Assembly (NCBI GenBank): GCA_013397795.1
Contig: VZTJ01005225.1
Location: 124,001-188,000, forward strand
DNA: 64,000 nucleotides
Direction of reading: 5' to 3'
Source: Orthonyx spaldingii
Taxonomy: Eukaryota; Chordata; Aves; Passeriformes; Orthonychidae
Under the pieces are notes generated by a model. That model saw only the letters and a list, made by a program, of their open reading frames with translations. It did not search any database and was not told where the DNA came from. Shown here in pieces: positions 1 through 14,099 of this stretch (position 1 is the first letter of the stretch; each line of letters starts with the position of its first letter). The position numbers were made by a program, and so were the translations under genes.

Positions 1-3000
1 TCCTTAAAACTAGATAAAACCAGTGTGTTGTGTGTAGTCAGTGATAACTAATTTAATTTTCAGCACTATTTAGAAGTTCTAAATCTATTGAGGACAGATT
101 AGTTGACGTCCTGTTATTGACTGAGGAATAAAACAGCACAAGGAGACACTAATATTTTTTCATTCACACACTATTATGTTTGCTTTACGAACAAGTGCCA
201 TTTATACTGTAGGTAGGAAATACATAATTCAATGTTATTTAAAATAAGAAACAATATGAATTCCATAAAGTAGATGGGAAAAGGTTTACATCTTTTCTCT
301 AAATTGATAACAGTATTTATTATACAATGTCTCTACCTATACCTCTTGTTATTGAAGATACCTTAATTTTTGACTCCACAAGAGATTAGTGTATTTCCAT
401 GCCATATTCTAATGCATTACTCAAAGATATAACTGTCAAAACCAAACATTTTTGTTTCCTTGCAGATATTTCTAAATGATTAATTATTAACATAATCATT
501 GAATTAATCTGACGTTTTTCTTCTGTAGAAGGAAACTTTGGAAAAATCCAGTACTTATGTCATTTACTGCTGCCTATTAAGGCTACTATTTAATCATGAA
601 AGCATTTTATAGGCTCTCAAATACAGTCAATCATATATTTTATATTTCAAAAATAAGAAAATCTTGCATGGTTTATATATTATGATGGTAAACAGGTATA
701 TCTGAGTTTAGAAATACTACTTATTATTCTGCCTGGCCAAAATTGTTCAGTGCAAGTTGTAACTGACTGTCTCAAATTGGTCATATTTTAACCATAGATT
801 TAGAATTAATTAAGTAGCTTTCTTCAGCTGTCGTGCTAAATATTTTTTCTAGACTGATTTGGTACACTGGCACAGATGAAACCTAGTACCATATAGCATG
901 TCACTGGGTTTAAAACAAAAGCCATTAACACTTCCTTTTTCTCGATTATCTGAATTCGAACATCCTGTGTTGATTTGATTCCAGAAATCATGTTGTTCTG
1001 CACTGAAATGAAATCAAATAAAGAAATGAGTTGTTAGAGATCTTTTCCACAGAAAGTAATTATTATTTATACTTCTCAAAGTAGTTGGGTGGAGGGAGGC
1101 AGTTTTAATCTGATTTGTATCCAAAACAGAAGAAATCTTTACAAAATCTTAGGAGTAATAATAACTTATATTCCAAATAATTAACTTTACCTCTTTCATA
1201 GCTTCAGCAAAGGATAGAAAAGATATTGGGACTATTTAGTTTAAAGCTTGAAGCTGACAAACTTTGTAGAGAAGGAAGATTTTCTTTTCTCCCTAACCTA
1301 TACATGAGATTTTAGATTTCTGATATGATACAGAAAAGCTTTATAACAGAGTTTCTTGATAAACTTTTTCTAATAACAGGGAAATTACCTTTAGATGTGC
1401 TCTTTTTGATGGGTAATGCTTAAGACTCCAGACACAATTTTTAAACAGGATTTTTCAGAGACTAAGTTGCCATAATGACCAAATATCCCTTCCTCAGAAA
1501 CTGCTGTTCTCAGTCCAGTGCATGTGCAGACAGGCATTTCTGTTCCTTTCAACCAGCTTGTTCACAGCTTAGACTTGTAAGGGTGCTGTACAAAATGGAG
1601 GAACTGAATTTAACAACAAAACATTCAAGTCCAAAGGTTACTGTTAATTTTTTTTTTCTTTGTATAAAGATGGGCCAAAAAGCAAAATCTTTGGCTCAGC
1701 TGCTGCAGTAAGTGGAAGAAATTCTGGTACATCTGATATTGTGTCTGAAGTTTTAGTTGGAACTCGGCTCTCCTGCAGTGCCTACCTACATAAGAATAAA
1801 AACATGTAATTTTTTTTTTTTAATGACATTTTCCTCTGTTCACCTTGTTGATTTTCAAAATTACTTCAGTCATTATTCCTGGACACACATGTGAGTCCAG
1901 TTATTTGCTAAATAATATCAGTCTGGAAGGAACTGAAAGGCTGAGCAACACTTTTGCTTGGTGACTTAGGAAGGCAAATTCTTTCAGATAAAAAGCTCAC
2001 TAAAGTAGCAACAAATCTATCATTACTGCCAGAATATAGTACTCAATTCACACTATTGTGTGAAAGGTAATTATGAGTTTAGTTAGTACTAGTTCTTTCA
2101 CTGTAGGAAATTATTTTCACACTGCAGCTCTCAACATTTCAATAAATGTCTTCATCATTTTTCAGGTCTTTGTATTTGTAGAACTTAGCAAAGACTAAAG
2201 AATATGTTTTCATCAAAAGCATTGCAAAAATCTGTGTTACCTTCAGTCTGTTAAGTAAGAATAGACTATGTAACTTTATACCCTGGGTTTTTTGCATTAT
2301 TTCATCACATAAATTTCTAATACATTTGTATAATTTAAGGTCTTTCTCTCCATTCAGAAAAGAAAACCTTCCATAAATCCTCCCTAAAGGGATTTATCAA
2401 GAGTCTTAGTGTATCCTTACATGTCAGAAAGGAATTGTACTTAAGTGTTAAAATACTGCTCTCATACTTAGGTACACTCTTTGTGTACTTGCCAGGGGAC
2501 CAGGATGCATTCATCTGCTTGAATGCTTACTTTTGTTTTCAAGCTTCTCTTGCACTGGTATGCAGCTGGCAGAGTCAACATGTTAACATTTTGAAACTTA
2601 ACTCCCTATAATTTTTGGATAAAACTGCTATTTTCTTGTGATTTTCTTTTCTTGATGTTTTCAATGAAGGGCCAGACCTGTTTATAAAGCTCTCTTTCTG
2701 GACTCAGATGACTCTAGCAAACCTGGCAAGTCTAGAATTCTAACTGTAATGCCTACCAATTATTTTTAAAATCATGAGAAACAAAAAGCAGTATAGATTT
2801 TTTGGTTTTTATCTCCTTGCCTCATTCAGTTCATTTGTCACTCATTGGTGCATATATGCAGCTCTTATTAGTATTATAATGGTGGCCAGGAGTATTCATC
2901 ACCTAGAGAAGAAATAACTTTCTGCAGAACTCTCTGGCTTGAAAATTCTTTTGTTTTATACTTTGCTACAAGCGTGTACACTTTTCAGTTGGTGCTGTGA

Positions 3001-5250
3001 GAAAGAATTACCTTTCTACCTTTACTTTGTCTAAAATGTAGGCAAAAAAGAAAAAAAGTTTCACAAAGGTGAATGCTTAGAGAAAGAATGTGAATCAATA
3101 GAAGAGTTAGAGGTGGTTGTGACAGCACGTTTTCCTAACATTTGGGAGAATGGCTGCGTGTGTGTGAATGAACTTTGGATAACAGGTTTCAGACAAGTAA
3201 TGACTGCCTGACTGCATGGCAAGCAAAAGAACATGTTAAAGGCAGTGTGGTTTTGCCCTGCCTTTTGCCCTGATCTTTGGGTAAGTCATAGCACAGCACT
3301 ATCTGCAGAGAAAAATAGAATCTAGCTAATTTACAAGTGCAAAATTCATGTGGTACCAGTTAATGTGATATTGTGGCTGCCAACTTTGCAGCAAAATACA
3401 AACACTTTCCGCATGCCTCTGGGTTTTTAAATGCACTTTTCCCACCGTAGTAGACATAGGTAAATTCAAAAAGTGAGAGTGAAAATGTTAATTTTCACCA
3501 ATTTCCAATTCATTATTGGAATATCACCATTTCCAATATAATAAATAAAACAGAACTGGCCCTGTTTGTGATTGTGTTAACCATTTAATACACATGTATG
3601 TGCACAAACACCTATGGCATTTTGTGGAATAGCAGGGAGCTGTCATTATTTGCATTAACAATATGAGTAATACATAACTATAAACTTTTGAGGCAATAAG
3701 AAAAAATAATTACCACTTCAAAATAAATTCAAATTACAAATATTTGAATTATATTTGGCTTAGTTTATGTAATATTTGGAGGTCACTCACACATGAAAGA
3801 ATGTACTCAGTTATGTGCAAGGATACAAAATGAATCAATATGCTACGAAGAAAGTGCTGTTTGAGTTAAAAATAAAGCTAGCCATGAGAAGAATAAACTT
3901 TTTGAACCTGTGAATCTGGGAGTCAGTCAGTTAGGTTAAATAATGCTCAATTAAACTCTATAGTGAATAGTTCCTGAGATGACTTCAGAGCTGGGTCAGT
4001 TTTCGACTGACATTTGTCTCAATAAAATATTAGTCAATAATGGTAAATACTGAGCAGAGTAAAATAAGTCTGAGATTTTATTCATTTTTTTCGAACTTGT
4101 GGAAACAGAAAGCTCGATTTGCATTTCAAACGTTCCATCAGCTCTATGATTGACAAGGAATGGATATTCAACAGGGAGATAATTTTTTACCCCTTTATGA
4201 GAATTCTTTGGGGTCTAGAAACCAAATATTTAAGGTAAAATCTAAAACTTTTCTTATGGATATTTCTGAATGAAGACGTTATGTTACATATGAAGTTTCA
4301 TAGATCGATATTTGTTTGCAGTGCTTCAAAGACAGCAATTGTTTTTTAAGAGTGTATTTTGCGATGCACCACTCTGATCAGGTGTGCTGGGCTTTTTTTT
4401 TTTTCTTTTTCTCTTCTCAATTTTCCTTACATTACTTGTTTAATATGGCTGAAGATTTGCATCTTACTTTTGCCAAAGCCTCATGTGGAAAGAAAACTCA
4501 TATAATAATCTTCATGCATATAAAGATTTAGAATCCATGACCTTTTTTCTTTTTCTTTTAATTGGAAGATGCAATTAGGATGCATTTTTTATTAAATATA
4601 ATTTTCCTCTTGCTGGCAATTTCATGAACTTATTAAAAAACATTTGAATAGAACATTGCTCTCCAATCTGCTCAGCATCATATATGAATTAAGTGCACGT
4701 TTTAACTTTGCTGTTATCCAATGCATTAAATACACATCAAATACTACAAAACCAAGGCTAAAGTTTGTGATAGTCCAACAGTTTTATCAATCCAGTTTGA
4801 GACACATTAACTAATAATGTTTTTTCAGCATGCATGACTTGAACTCTGTATTAAAGCTGTCTTTTATTGGTGGATTAGTCTTGCTTTTAATGAAGAAATT
4901 CACAGTCATATAGGTATAATACTGACAGTAAAGATACAAGGGTGATAATAATATTTAACTTGCATATACCAGATCTCACTGATATTTCCAAGCATTCAAT
5001 ATACCATTATCTCCAAGAAAATTACTTGAAAAAGTCTGGTGACCTCACAGTGAGTTAAAAATCCTCAGGAAGAATGACAAGATAATCAGGGTCTCAGTTG
5101 GAACGACAGTGCAGGTCTCCCTAAATCCAGTATTTTCTCCGCATAAAAAAATATTGTTGTAAGATTATTAAGTGTTCCTCTCAATGCCTGTACCTAGAAT
5201 AGAATGGAGAAAGAAGTAAAGATTTATTTAACACATCTAGAAATACAGAA
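1..5250. other. AT-rich non-coding sequence, no gene seen
   Basis: No open frame here exceeds 78 codons, and none shows a recognisable domain, codon bias or splice-flanked exon. The sequence is AT-rich with many short A and T runs, including a T-rich run near 4393-4415 and a T run near 1810. I recognise no repeat family. It could be intergenic or intronic. Old, strongly diverged repeats may be present below what can be recognised by eye. Confidence 0.7.
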
Positions 5251-5346
5251 CACAGAATGATAGAATATTCTGGGTTGGAAGGGACTGACAAGGATCATTG
5301 AGGGGATCGAACCCACAACCTTGGTGTTATTAGCACCATGCTCTGA
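5251..5346 (-). repeat. tRNA-Ile-derived SINE with CR1 tail (TguSINE1-like), 5'-truncated
   Basis: Read on the minus strand, this begins inside a tRNA-Ile(AAT)-like head. The anticodon arm has a five-pair stem TGGTG/CACCA around the loop CTAATAA, followed by a B-box-like GGGTTCGATCCC (plus strand 5302-5313). At about 5301 it switches to a CR1 3' tail, whose reverse complement carries TTGGAAGGGACTGACAAGG and an octamer-like end. The same tail is in the CR1 pieces at 32712 and 59768, as expected for a SINE moved by CR1 machinery. The acceptor stem, D arm and A box are missing, so this is a 5'-truncated copy and not a functional tRNA gene. tRNA-Ile/CR1 SINEs are known from songbirds (TguSINE1 in zebra finch), which is the main evidence for a passerine source. 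No clear target duplication is visible. Confidence 0.82.
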
Positions 5347-8300
5347 TGTTGGATGTAGCAATTTAAAATATATAAAAGGGGACTTGATTTTCTGTTTGTT
5401 TTCCTTAGGAAACATAGTTACAGCCTAGAAATGTTTTTACATTAACCTCCATTCTCCATCACTTTAAATCATTACTTGTAGAAATTATTAGCAGAGGAAA
5501 TGTTGTTGCATACTGTCTGGCCCCCTCTACTGTACATAAATATTCCAAGCATAAATGTTATATTAGTTCTGATGTTCTTCTATAATTAAAGTACAAAGAG
5601 GCAAAAATATGAAAATAAAACTCTGTGTCAATAAGTAAATTAACAGGATGATCTTTGTCTGACAGTATGTGCACATCTGTCTAGTAAGTATTCCTTAATA
5701 TCAGTGCCCTCTTTCACTTAGGGTGTTTTTTTTAATATTCCTTTCCAATAAAGAAGAGTATGGAACTATTTCTCGATTTGAAAGATTTATCATTCTGATG
5801 GCCTATTTGTACCTTTATGATGTAGCTCTCGGTTTGCTCCCTTAGTTTCAAAATACAAAAATAAGATGATGTGCAGAGCTTTACATACCTTCCTAGCAGA
5901 CTCTTAGAAGAAAAACATTTAATGGAAACAAGACATGTAAAGGCACTAAACACACATGCTAGTCCAACCGCTTTTTTTGGAAGGAAAATCAAATGGTGTT
6001 ATTTATAACGTGATAAACTGTAGGCATCTGTCTAATTTAGCACCTCAAGGAATATCATAAACATATTGGAATATTCCAGTACAGTTTTCAAATGGTTGGA
6101 TGTACCCAGTAGGTGTATTTTCTGCCAAAAGAGGCATGTAGAGATATGTCACTATCAGAGTCCAATACTCTCTGGCCACCTTATTTTAGATATTTTGTGT
6201 GTGGAAGCTGTAGTATTTCATATCTGAAGACAGATGATTTTGCAGGAGATTTCTAATTTAGCAAAATACACTGTAAACACAATACAAGACAAATATATAT
6301 ATTAGCTACACTTCAAAAAATATAGCAATTCCAAGACACGATTCACTCCTAAGACCAATATGATTCCCATTATAGGTCTCTCTAACACACTGCACACAAC
6401 ACTGGGATTCCCAATAGCCAGGAAGGAATGTGTGGGTTGAAGCCAGCTCAAGCCCATTGCTGTCTTCAAAATTGTATTGTTAAATGTTTTCATTCCCATG
6501 TCAAACATGTTAAAAAGTTCCCAAGTAGACATTCATAGGTTTTAAGGGGACTTCAACAAAATTTAGGTGAGATTCACCAGTATGGATCAATACAACTTGC
6601 AAACTTTCAAAATTCTTGCAACCCTGACAGTCTATGGGTTGTATGACAGCCTAGGAGGGGAAAGAGTATAGATACCCCGAGATCCCTGCCTTCACCGGAA
6701 TCGTTGGGATCTCCACGATTGTTGGTCTGTGACAGGTGAGACTCTATAACAGAGATAGAATAGGGAGTCAAAAATTATTATTACAATGTGTTCCAGAAAG
6801 CTTGAATTTTGTGTGTTGTTTGTTGTTTTCTCCCACTCCTCGCTGTGCCAAATGAGTGGTGAGTATTCAGGAAGCATAGATGATTTTCTGGAGGTTTTTT
6901 TCTCCATACTGGAGATTTCAATTGAAAGAAAGATTGGATTGTGGATTTAAAAAAAAATATTATTATTATTTTAAGCAAGTATGACAAAAACCACCAGATT
7001 TTTCTGAATTTCATGGAGTGACATCAAGCCATTTGCTTTTTCTTCAATGAGAAATGAATGCTAGCAGTGTGTTCTCAGGAGGAGTCTTCATTGTGATTCC
7101 TTTTGGTCTGTCATCTCCCAGGTTTCTTAACTTCACAAAGCTTATTAGTACTTCAAAGTTCATTCCTTGGGCTCCTAGGGAGAGGGTTGTCTGATGAGGT
7201 AGAATTGTTACTTGAGTTACTGTATTTCCTACTTTTGGAAAGTAGATAGTTATATCTGAAGACTACTTTTTTATTGTTGCTTTTATTTTGTTTCTAAAGA
7301 TCTAATTTCTGCAATATACTGTAGCATGCAATAGGTGTTCTGAAGGAAACATACCAAATGTATGTATAACAATACTTAATGTTTTCATGTCATTATGGGG
7401 TCCTAGAAGCAACATGAAATGAAGTGAGGTAGGGTTTGCACCTTAGTACAATTCTTAATCCCCTCAAAGCAATTAATGACACAAAAAAAAGTTTATGCAT
7501 ACTTTTTATTTTGCAAATAATTTCTCATCTTATATGTATATATAAGAATAAAAAATGAAAGGTTTAGATAAATAGAAAGCATCTGTCTATCCTGGTCAGT
7601 ATATTGCAAACAGTAAGTGTTGGCCCATAGTGATACAAACAGGATTTTTACCTCTGTCAGAAAGTGGAGCTCTGCTAAGAGGTCCACATCCTTCTGAACT
7701 CAGGTTTTCTATTCATATTCTGAAGAAAAGGTAAATGTCACCTATTTAGGGGAGCCTAACGTTACCTGTCGGTATCTAACCCCATCTCTCTATATGCTCT
7801 ATGGAACAGCAAAAAAGTCAGGAAACTAGCTGTGACTCAGAAAAAAGGAATAAATGTTATTGTAAAAAATATTTGAAGAGCTGAATAGAAAGAATATGAA
7901 GGAGGTGGAGGACAAATCCTCCACATTCCTTTCAAGAATGGAGAAAAAAAAAGCTGGCATTACTGATTTAGCAAACATTGACATTGACCCCAAAGTGCTT
8001 CTCTAGCAGTAAACGTTTAGATACCTAGAGATAAGTAAATTTTACAGAGAAATATTTTTTTTTTGTGAATACAATTCAGTGTGCTCTGTAGTTGCAGTAA
8101 GACTTGAACACATTTAAAATGGTTTTTTAATATTGAAGGACATAGGATCCCTCAGCAGTGCATACACTTGCATACATTTCCAAGGCACATGTTTTTAATT
8201 ATTTTTGTGCTCCCTCAGCACCTATGCTCATGAGACCAGTTTTGATCAGACGAGTTTCCTAATTTAAGCTTTAATCTTGTTCAAAGGCCTAGAAGAGATC

Positions 8301-11300
8301 TCTGAGTGTGAGTCATGCAAGAGTTGTTTAGAAATAGTTTGTTGTGTTGGTGACATGGCCACTATCTTTCCTAAGCTTTTATCATTACTTGCCATTGATG
8401 TAACAGGCAAAAGATGAAGATTTGTTTCCAGAACAAACAACACAGTGGAACAAGACATCCTGAGCTTCCTGGGCCAAATTCAGTGAGGTATTTGTCAGCA
8501 GTGATAACTGAAAACCTGTGTGGGAAATAGGTCTTTAGAAAGAAAACCAACCATATCAGTTCAACAGAAAAAATTCATTTTCTCTAATGTAAAGGATTCC
8601 TTATTAAAATTTAGCAAATTTATTAACAGTTAGCTAACCTAGTAAGGACTTGATTAAAGAAAAAACAAAACTTCCTAAAATTTGGAGATAACTTTCTATC
8701 AAATGAAAAAGCAATGAGCTGACTAGCAAGTAATGATCACATGTTGCATGTATTATTTTTTTTCTAATCGTTTCAGCTAATCGTGCTGGCTCCATGATAC
8801 TTGCTGTATGGATTGAAAAAGAAAGGCTGTCTGTATGTGAGTGGACTTGTGTCTAAACACACAGTGAGAAGTAAGAAATGAAGGGAGAGAAATTAGGGTA
8901 GGGTGAATGTAAAATGAAGCAAGTCTGAGTAAGTCCTGGTGTACTTAGCATGGAAATGTGAGGTGGTTGATAGGTATCATGAAAAAACATTTTTCAAGGT
9001 GCACATTATACTGGACTTGAGGCTTTTAGCAAAGGAATCTGGTCTTATACAAAATCTGCTACAATTATGAACAAATGAAACCACAGACACATAGCTTGGT
9101 ATTCAATTTTGATTTTTTCTTTTAAACTGTTTTCAGGAAGAATAATCTTGAATGCTTTTGTAATCTAAAATTGCTTTTTCTGAAAGAATTTGTACAACTT
9201 AGTAGGCATACTCATATGACCGAGTTAAGTATAGGGCAGTAAGTGGTGCAGATATTTCAGGAAAATGCAAAAATATTTAAAAGGATAACATCTGTTTAGG
9301 AAAATGTTGAATACATCTTCTGTGTGGTTGTACCAATTTATATTTTCTTTATATGAAAAAGTCATTTGGGCAAACACCAGTGGAGTCGGGTTACTTCAAG
9401 AAGAAAATGGTCCTCAATGGAAAGGTTATCCTTGTTTTCAATTTAAAAAATAGATACAAAATGTAAGGAAATTACAGAGTTGATTGTTTCATTACAATTA
9501 AGTAGAACTTTCCAGAAACTCACTGTAGAGTTTTGTTCTTAAGAATCGTGCTAAGTCGATGTAGCTGGATGCCAGTGTTTATCTCTCTTCAACAAGAATC
9601 ACACTGTAATCATTCCAGGAGCTCTAGCAAAGACTTAAAGAATTTTTGCTCATTTACTGCTTGAAAATATCTTTTTAAAAAAATTTTAACCATTAAATGT
9701 CTGAATCTTGTTTTGATCTTGTCTATATGACAATGAAAATATATAGTCCATGGTAACAGAAAAGTATGAATTTTCAGACAGATTTATCTGTTAAATTATT
9801 TTTCCTGAGGCAAAGCCAACAGCTAAAACTTTTCCATATAGTTGGCAGTTGGGACTGGAGAACAAATCTGTCAAGCCTGTACAGCTTTCAAAAAAATGAG
9901 CAGGCCAATTATGATTGAGTTCTTTCTATAATTTATATGTTTGTTGGCTTTTTTTACTTTATTCAATATACAAAGCGAGTAGTAATACACTCTAGTTTTA
10001 ATGTATAGCTTAATACACAGTTATAAACTCATTATTTAACAGCTATATATTCCTTTTATTTGTTCAACACTTGATTTATTTTAATAATAATATACTGCAT
10101 ACTAAAATGATGCTCATATAGAATTAAGTTTCAACTATAACCTGCACCACTAAGATAGCAAAAATAATGTGGATCAGTTGCCAGCCTGGAAACTTACTGG
10201 TATTCTGCTTCCTGTGCAAACATCTATTCTATGGAAGGCTCACAAATATTCCATGATCATTTGTTTATTATGTGATTTATCGAGATGCTCTTGGACTTTA
10301 CCTAACAAGACAATTATAGCACATAAATATTTCATTCATCAGTCCCACAGAAAAGACAGCAGAGCTTTGGCAGAGTGAGATTGCATTGTCACCTAACTCA
10401 TAACTCTCCAAAGAGTAATGACATCAACAAAATCCACATGAGGATCCTTGACTTTAATAAGGTGTTGATATAAAAACCCACCTAAAGTTTTATTGATCCT
10501 AACAAAATCCTTCTTTAATTCCTTGTTTTGCAAAATCCCAATCACATAAGAATCAAATTTTCTCATAAAGTTATAGATAAAATTTCACCATTAAAATAAA
10601 CATTTCTTTGCTTTATTTCACCCTGTCTTTCCTTTGAATACTTTCATATCTTCTAATATACAAAGTTGACTTGTGCAACCATTAACACGGAGTTTTTAAA
10701 CAACTATTTTCTGGGGGTGTTTTTTTAATATTTCCATGTATAATAAGCATTTTATAATATTTTTGAAAGAAAATTACTGTAACTGGTGAGAACCTAGACA
10801 TTGTTTAAAGCCTTGCATGGTGATAGTAACGACATCTTCTTCTATCAATGGAATTACTAGCATTTTATTTACTAAGGTGTCAATCAGTGTCAACCTCTTA
10901 CATGTCTAAGATTTTCAGATATTGCAAGATTAGAAACACTGTTCTGAAATCTAATTTTATTTTTCTTTTGCCATTGCCTTTCTTTATTAACCTTCTCTGT
11001 GAGTTGTGCTTTCTCCCAGTTCATCTATATCCCTAAGTGTTCCTCCAGTGGGAAAAGTCACAAAGATCAGAACATTTCATCGTGTCCAGGCTGCACTCCT
11101 CCTAGAAGACTGTAATAATTTCACAATCCAGATAAGTTTTTCCTCCCCTTTCCAGGACTGAGAGTGGATACTCATAGACCCGAGGGATGTAAAATAGAAT
11201 GTGATATATACAGCATCATGCTACCATTTCAGTCCAAATACGGACAGCTTTTGCAACAGCATTTTCATGACTCATAATTAGTTTCTACAAGGAATGTTAA

Positions 11301-14034
11301 AGAGATGGGTAGTTAAAAAAATTCCAAATATCAGATCTTCAATGGAACAATATTGATAGGAGCAACTTCTGCGACTGTACTTGGGTGTGACCTTTAGGAA
11401 ACTGGAATATAACGTCTTGCAGGACTTCCAGAGATGTCCCCTCCCATCTGTCCAAAAAAAATGGTAGAGATGCAACAGGCATGGTAAATGTTTTCAAAAT
11501 TTTTAACGGTGTTTTGCCTTTATAGCACCTGTGTTAGCAATGATGAAGACTGTGAAACAAGAATAATTTCTTTTTGAATTAACTTCAGTATCCACAGAAA
11601 AGTGTCAGGAAGAAGGTAGGCAGTAAGTTGTACATATGGGCTTAAAATGGATTCTACAAAAGGAAAACACTGGCATAATTTTTCCTTCTAGAAAGAAGAA
11701 GGGTTTCATTATGTGGAGGATTAAAAAAAATGAACAATTTTTATCAAGTTCTCCAGGATTCTTTCCACATCTGTGCTGTTTGGGATAGGATATTGGGAAA
11801 ATTTTAAACATTATTTTCTTTGTCACATGGCATTTTTAAGGACTGCTGAAGCACCCTACATTTGAAGTAAAAGAGTACAATATAATAGCAATATAAGCTA
11901 GAGGGAGAGAAAGATCTGAAGAAAGCTTCACGGGATTGATTTATTCTAAAAAGTTGCAACCTTTCTTAGAAAACATAAAGTCATATTTTTAGCAGCAATT
12001 TTATTTAATTAAATGCTACAGTCAATACAGGAAAGACCACTTCACAAGAATATAGATGACATTTTTAACTCTCTCCTAAAATTCCTCAGTGCTGTGCAAT
12101 TAATTGTGAGAAGTCCTCGGATCCGTATGATGTACTATCTTTAGAGCTTTGCAGACAGATATATTTTGAAAATACAGTTTAGCACTTTCCTGAACAGCAC
12201 ACACAAACAATCTGTTTCATTTTAAAGATTTTTTAAAATCTAAACTGTTTTCTTTTTATAATTCTCTGAATGGCTGTTCTTTGACTGCTGCTCTTATACC
12301 TGTTCTTAAAAGTAACTGATATTTAAGTGATACTAGAAATTAATTCTATAAATTTCAATAAAAATTGAAATAAAAGTGACGCCTAACTTCTCTAAGGAGT
12401 CATAGTTATTTCAATATTTTGTATACTGTTATGAAAATTACTGCTTTGAAAAAAATCTTTTCAAACCTATAACAAGATATATTCAAGTTCTTAAATTGGT
12501 GGTAATGCAATAAACTGCTACTAATTTCATTATTTCAGTACTACTTAAAGAATCATGCCATTCTGTAGCCAAACAGTGATTTTGAGTATTTCAGAGAACA
12601 CCACAGAGAGTTATTTAAATTCATTTAGCCTTGAATTAGTGTTAGTAGAAAGTCAGCACATGAGCTACAAATTATATGCCTGTTCTATATTGTATTGAGA
12701 CAGGTATTGAGCAAAAGTCTTACTGCATTTATTTTGCACACTGCTTTATGTGAACATAATTCAGGACTTCATAGGTTGACTCAACCCAGTGACCTGTGAA
12801 GTTTCACAGTCGGTATAATAAGTATTTCTAAAGAAGATGGAATTAATTTTTCTGAAAACACCTTGTTTGCTCATGGGAGAACTTTTGTCTCTGTCCTCCA
12901 TCATTGAATGTTGATATGAAAGATAGATCTGATGAAACTAAATATTCTCTAAAGTAAGCATCCTTTATTTGAAAATTTATCCTTTGAAGAGGCAATTCAA
13001 AGTCTTGCTTAACAAACTGGAGTCATATTCAAATGTTTCTAAATTCCTTGCAAATCTTATGGGAAAGATGAAGAAAGTAAGGGTTTTTGGAAAATATTGA
13101 AACTAGAAAATAAGAAGTGAAAAGGATTAAAACAGACACAGGAATTCTCAGTCACCTCTATCATAAAAACTGCTTGCAGAAGCATTTTTCTCAGATGACT
13201 TTATAAGCTCTGAGATGTGTTTCCAGTTTTGTTGACTAGATGTTGTTATTCAGGTATGATTTCATGTAGAACAGTTCTAAATGCTCTGCTCTGTTCGTTC
13301 ATTTTTCTCAGAAGAATGCACAATCTTTTTAATGTATCTATGGCTGACATCTATGGCTCTGGAGAGGATTGTATGTTTTTTTCCCTTTCCTTTTTTCACT
13401 AATGTAACATCTACACCAGAGGCCACCCAAACACGTTTTTATTGTGTAGTGTGAAGTGACTCCATGTATTATAAGCAAGGTATCTAAAAAAATAAAAGAT
13501 ACATAGTTAGCAATAATTTGTAGTTTAAATTAAAAAGAAACCATACATTTTTTGCTTGATTTGGTCTATCTTTATATTTTCAAATTCATCAGTAAGGAGT
13601 GCACAGACCTAAGGAAACTTGATCATTTGTAAAAGGTAACATCCTAAAAGTATTATCCTATAAGACACATTTTCAGTATATCTATACTAATAAATTATGT
13701 CAAGCAAAGAACAAAAATCCATATTTCTTTGTGTTCTTAAAATTTTTATCTGGTTTCTATAGGCATTGTCAATTAGCTGGAGACACGTGCTTATTTCAGT
13801 CAGCTAACAAGTTTGAAAAAGCTGCAAAGAGAAATTTTTTTAAGAATATCACCGTAGACATGCTTTTAGATATCACAGTCCTTTAAAATGAAAATTATTT
13901 TTTACTTTGCCTTAATGTCTGTTTAAATAGTTGTCTAAATCAGAAGTGGCTTATATTCTTGTTTGGTCTCCTCAGCTAGTGCAATTTCAATGTATTATTT
14001 AGCAAGTATTTATCTATGTATATTTAGGAAGTCT
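5347..14034. other. AT-rich non-coding sequence, no gene seen
   Basis: Short open frames on both strands (at most 86 codons) look random: they are rich in Phe, Leu, Ile and Lys, as expected for AT-rich DNA, and match no family I recognise. There is a small ATT/TTA run near 6953-6972. No RNA gene or recent transposon is visible. Confidence 0.68.
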
Positions 14035-14099
14035 GTATATATATATACATATATATATATATACATATATATACGCACACACACACACACACACACACC
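14035..14099. repeat. Compound (TA)n(CA)n microsatellite
   Basis: An interrupted TA/CATA dinucleotide tract runs from 14035 to about 14073. A pure CA tract of about 12 units follows, from 14076 to 14099. Alternating purine-pyrimidine runs like this are prone to length variation and can adopt non-B structure. No link to a gene is seen. Confidence 0.95.

Noticed and set aside
5302..5346. tRNA-Ile gene
   Set aside because: Only the anticodon arm and part of the T arm are present. The acceptor stem, D arm and A box are missing and a CR1 tail is attached, so it is a SINE.
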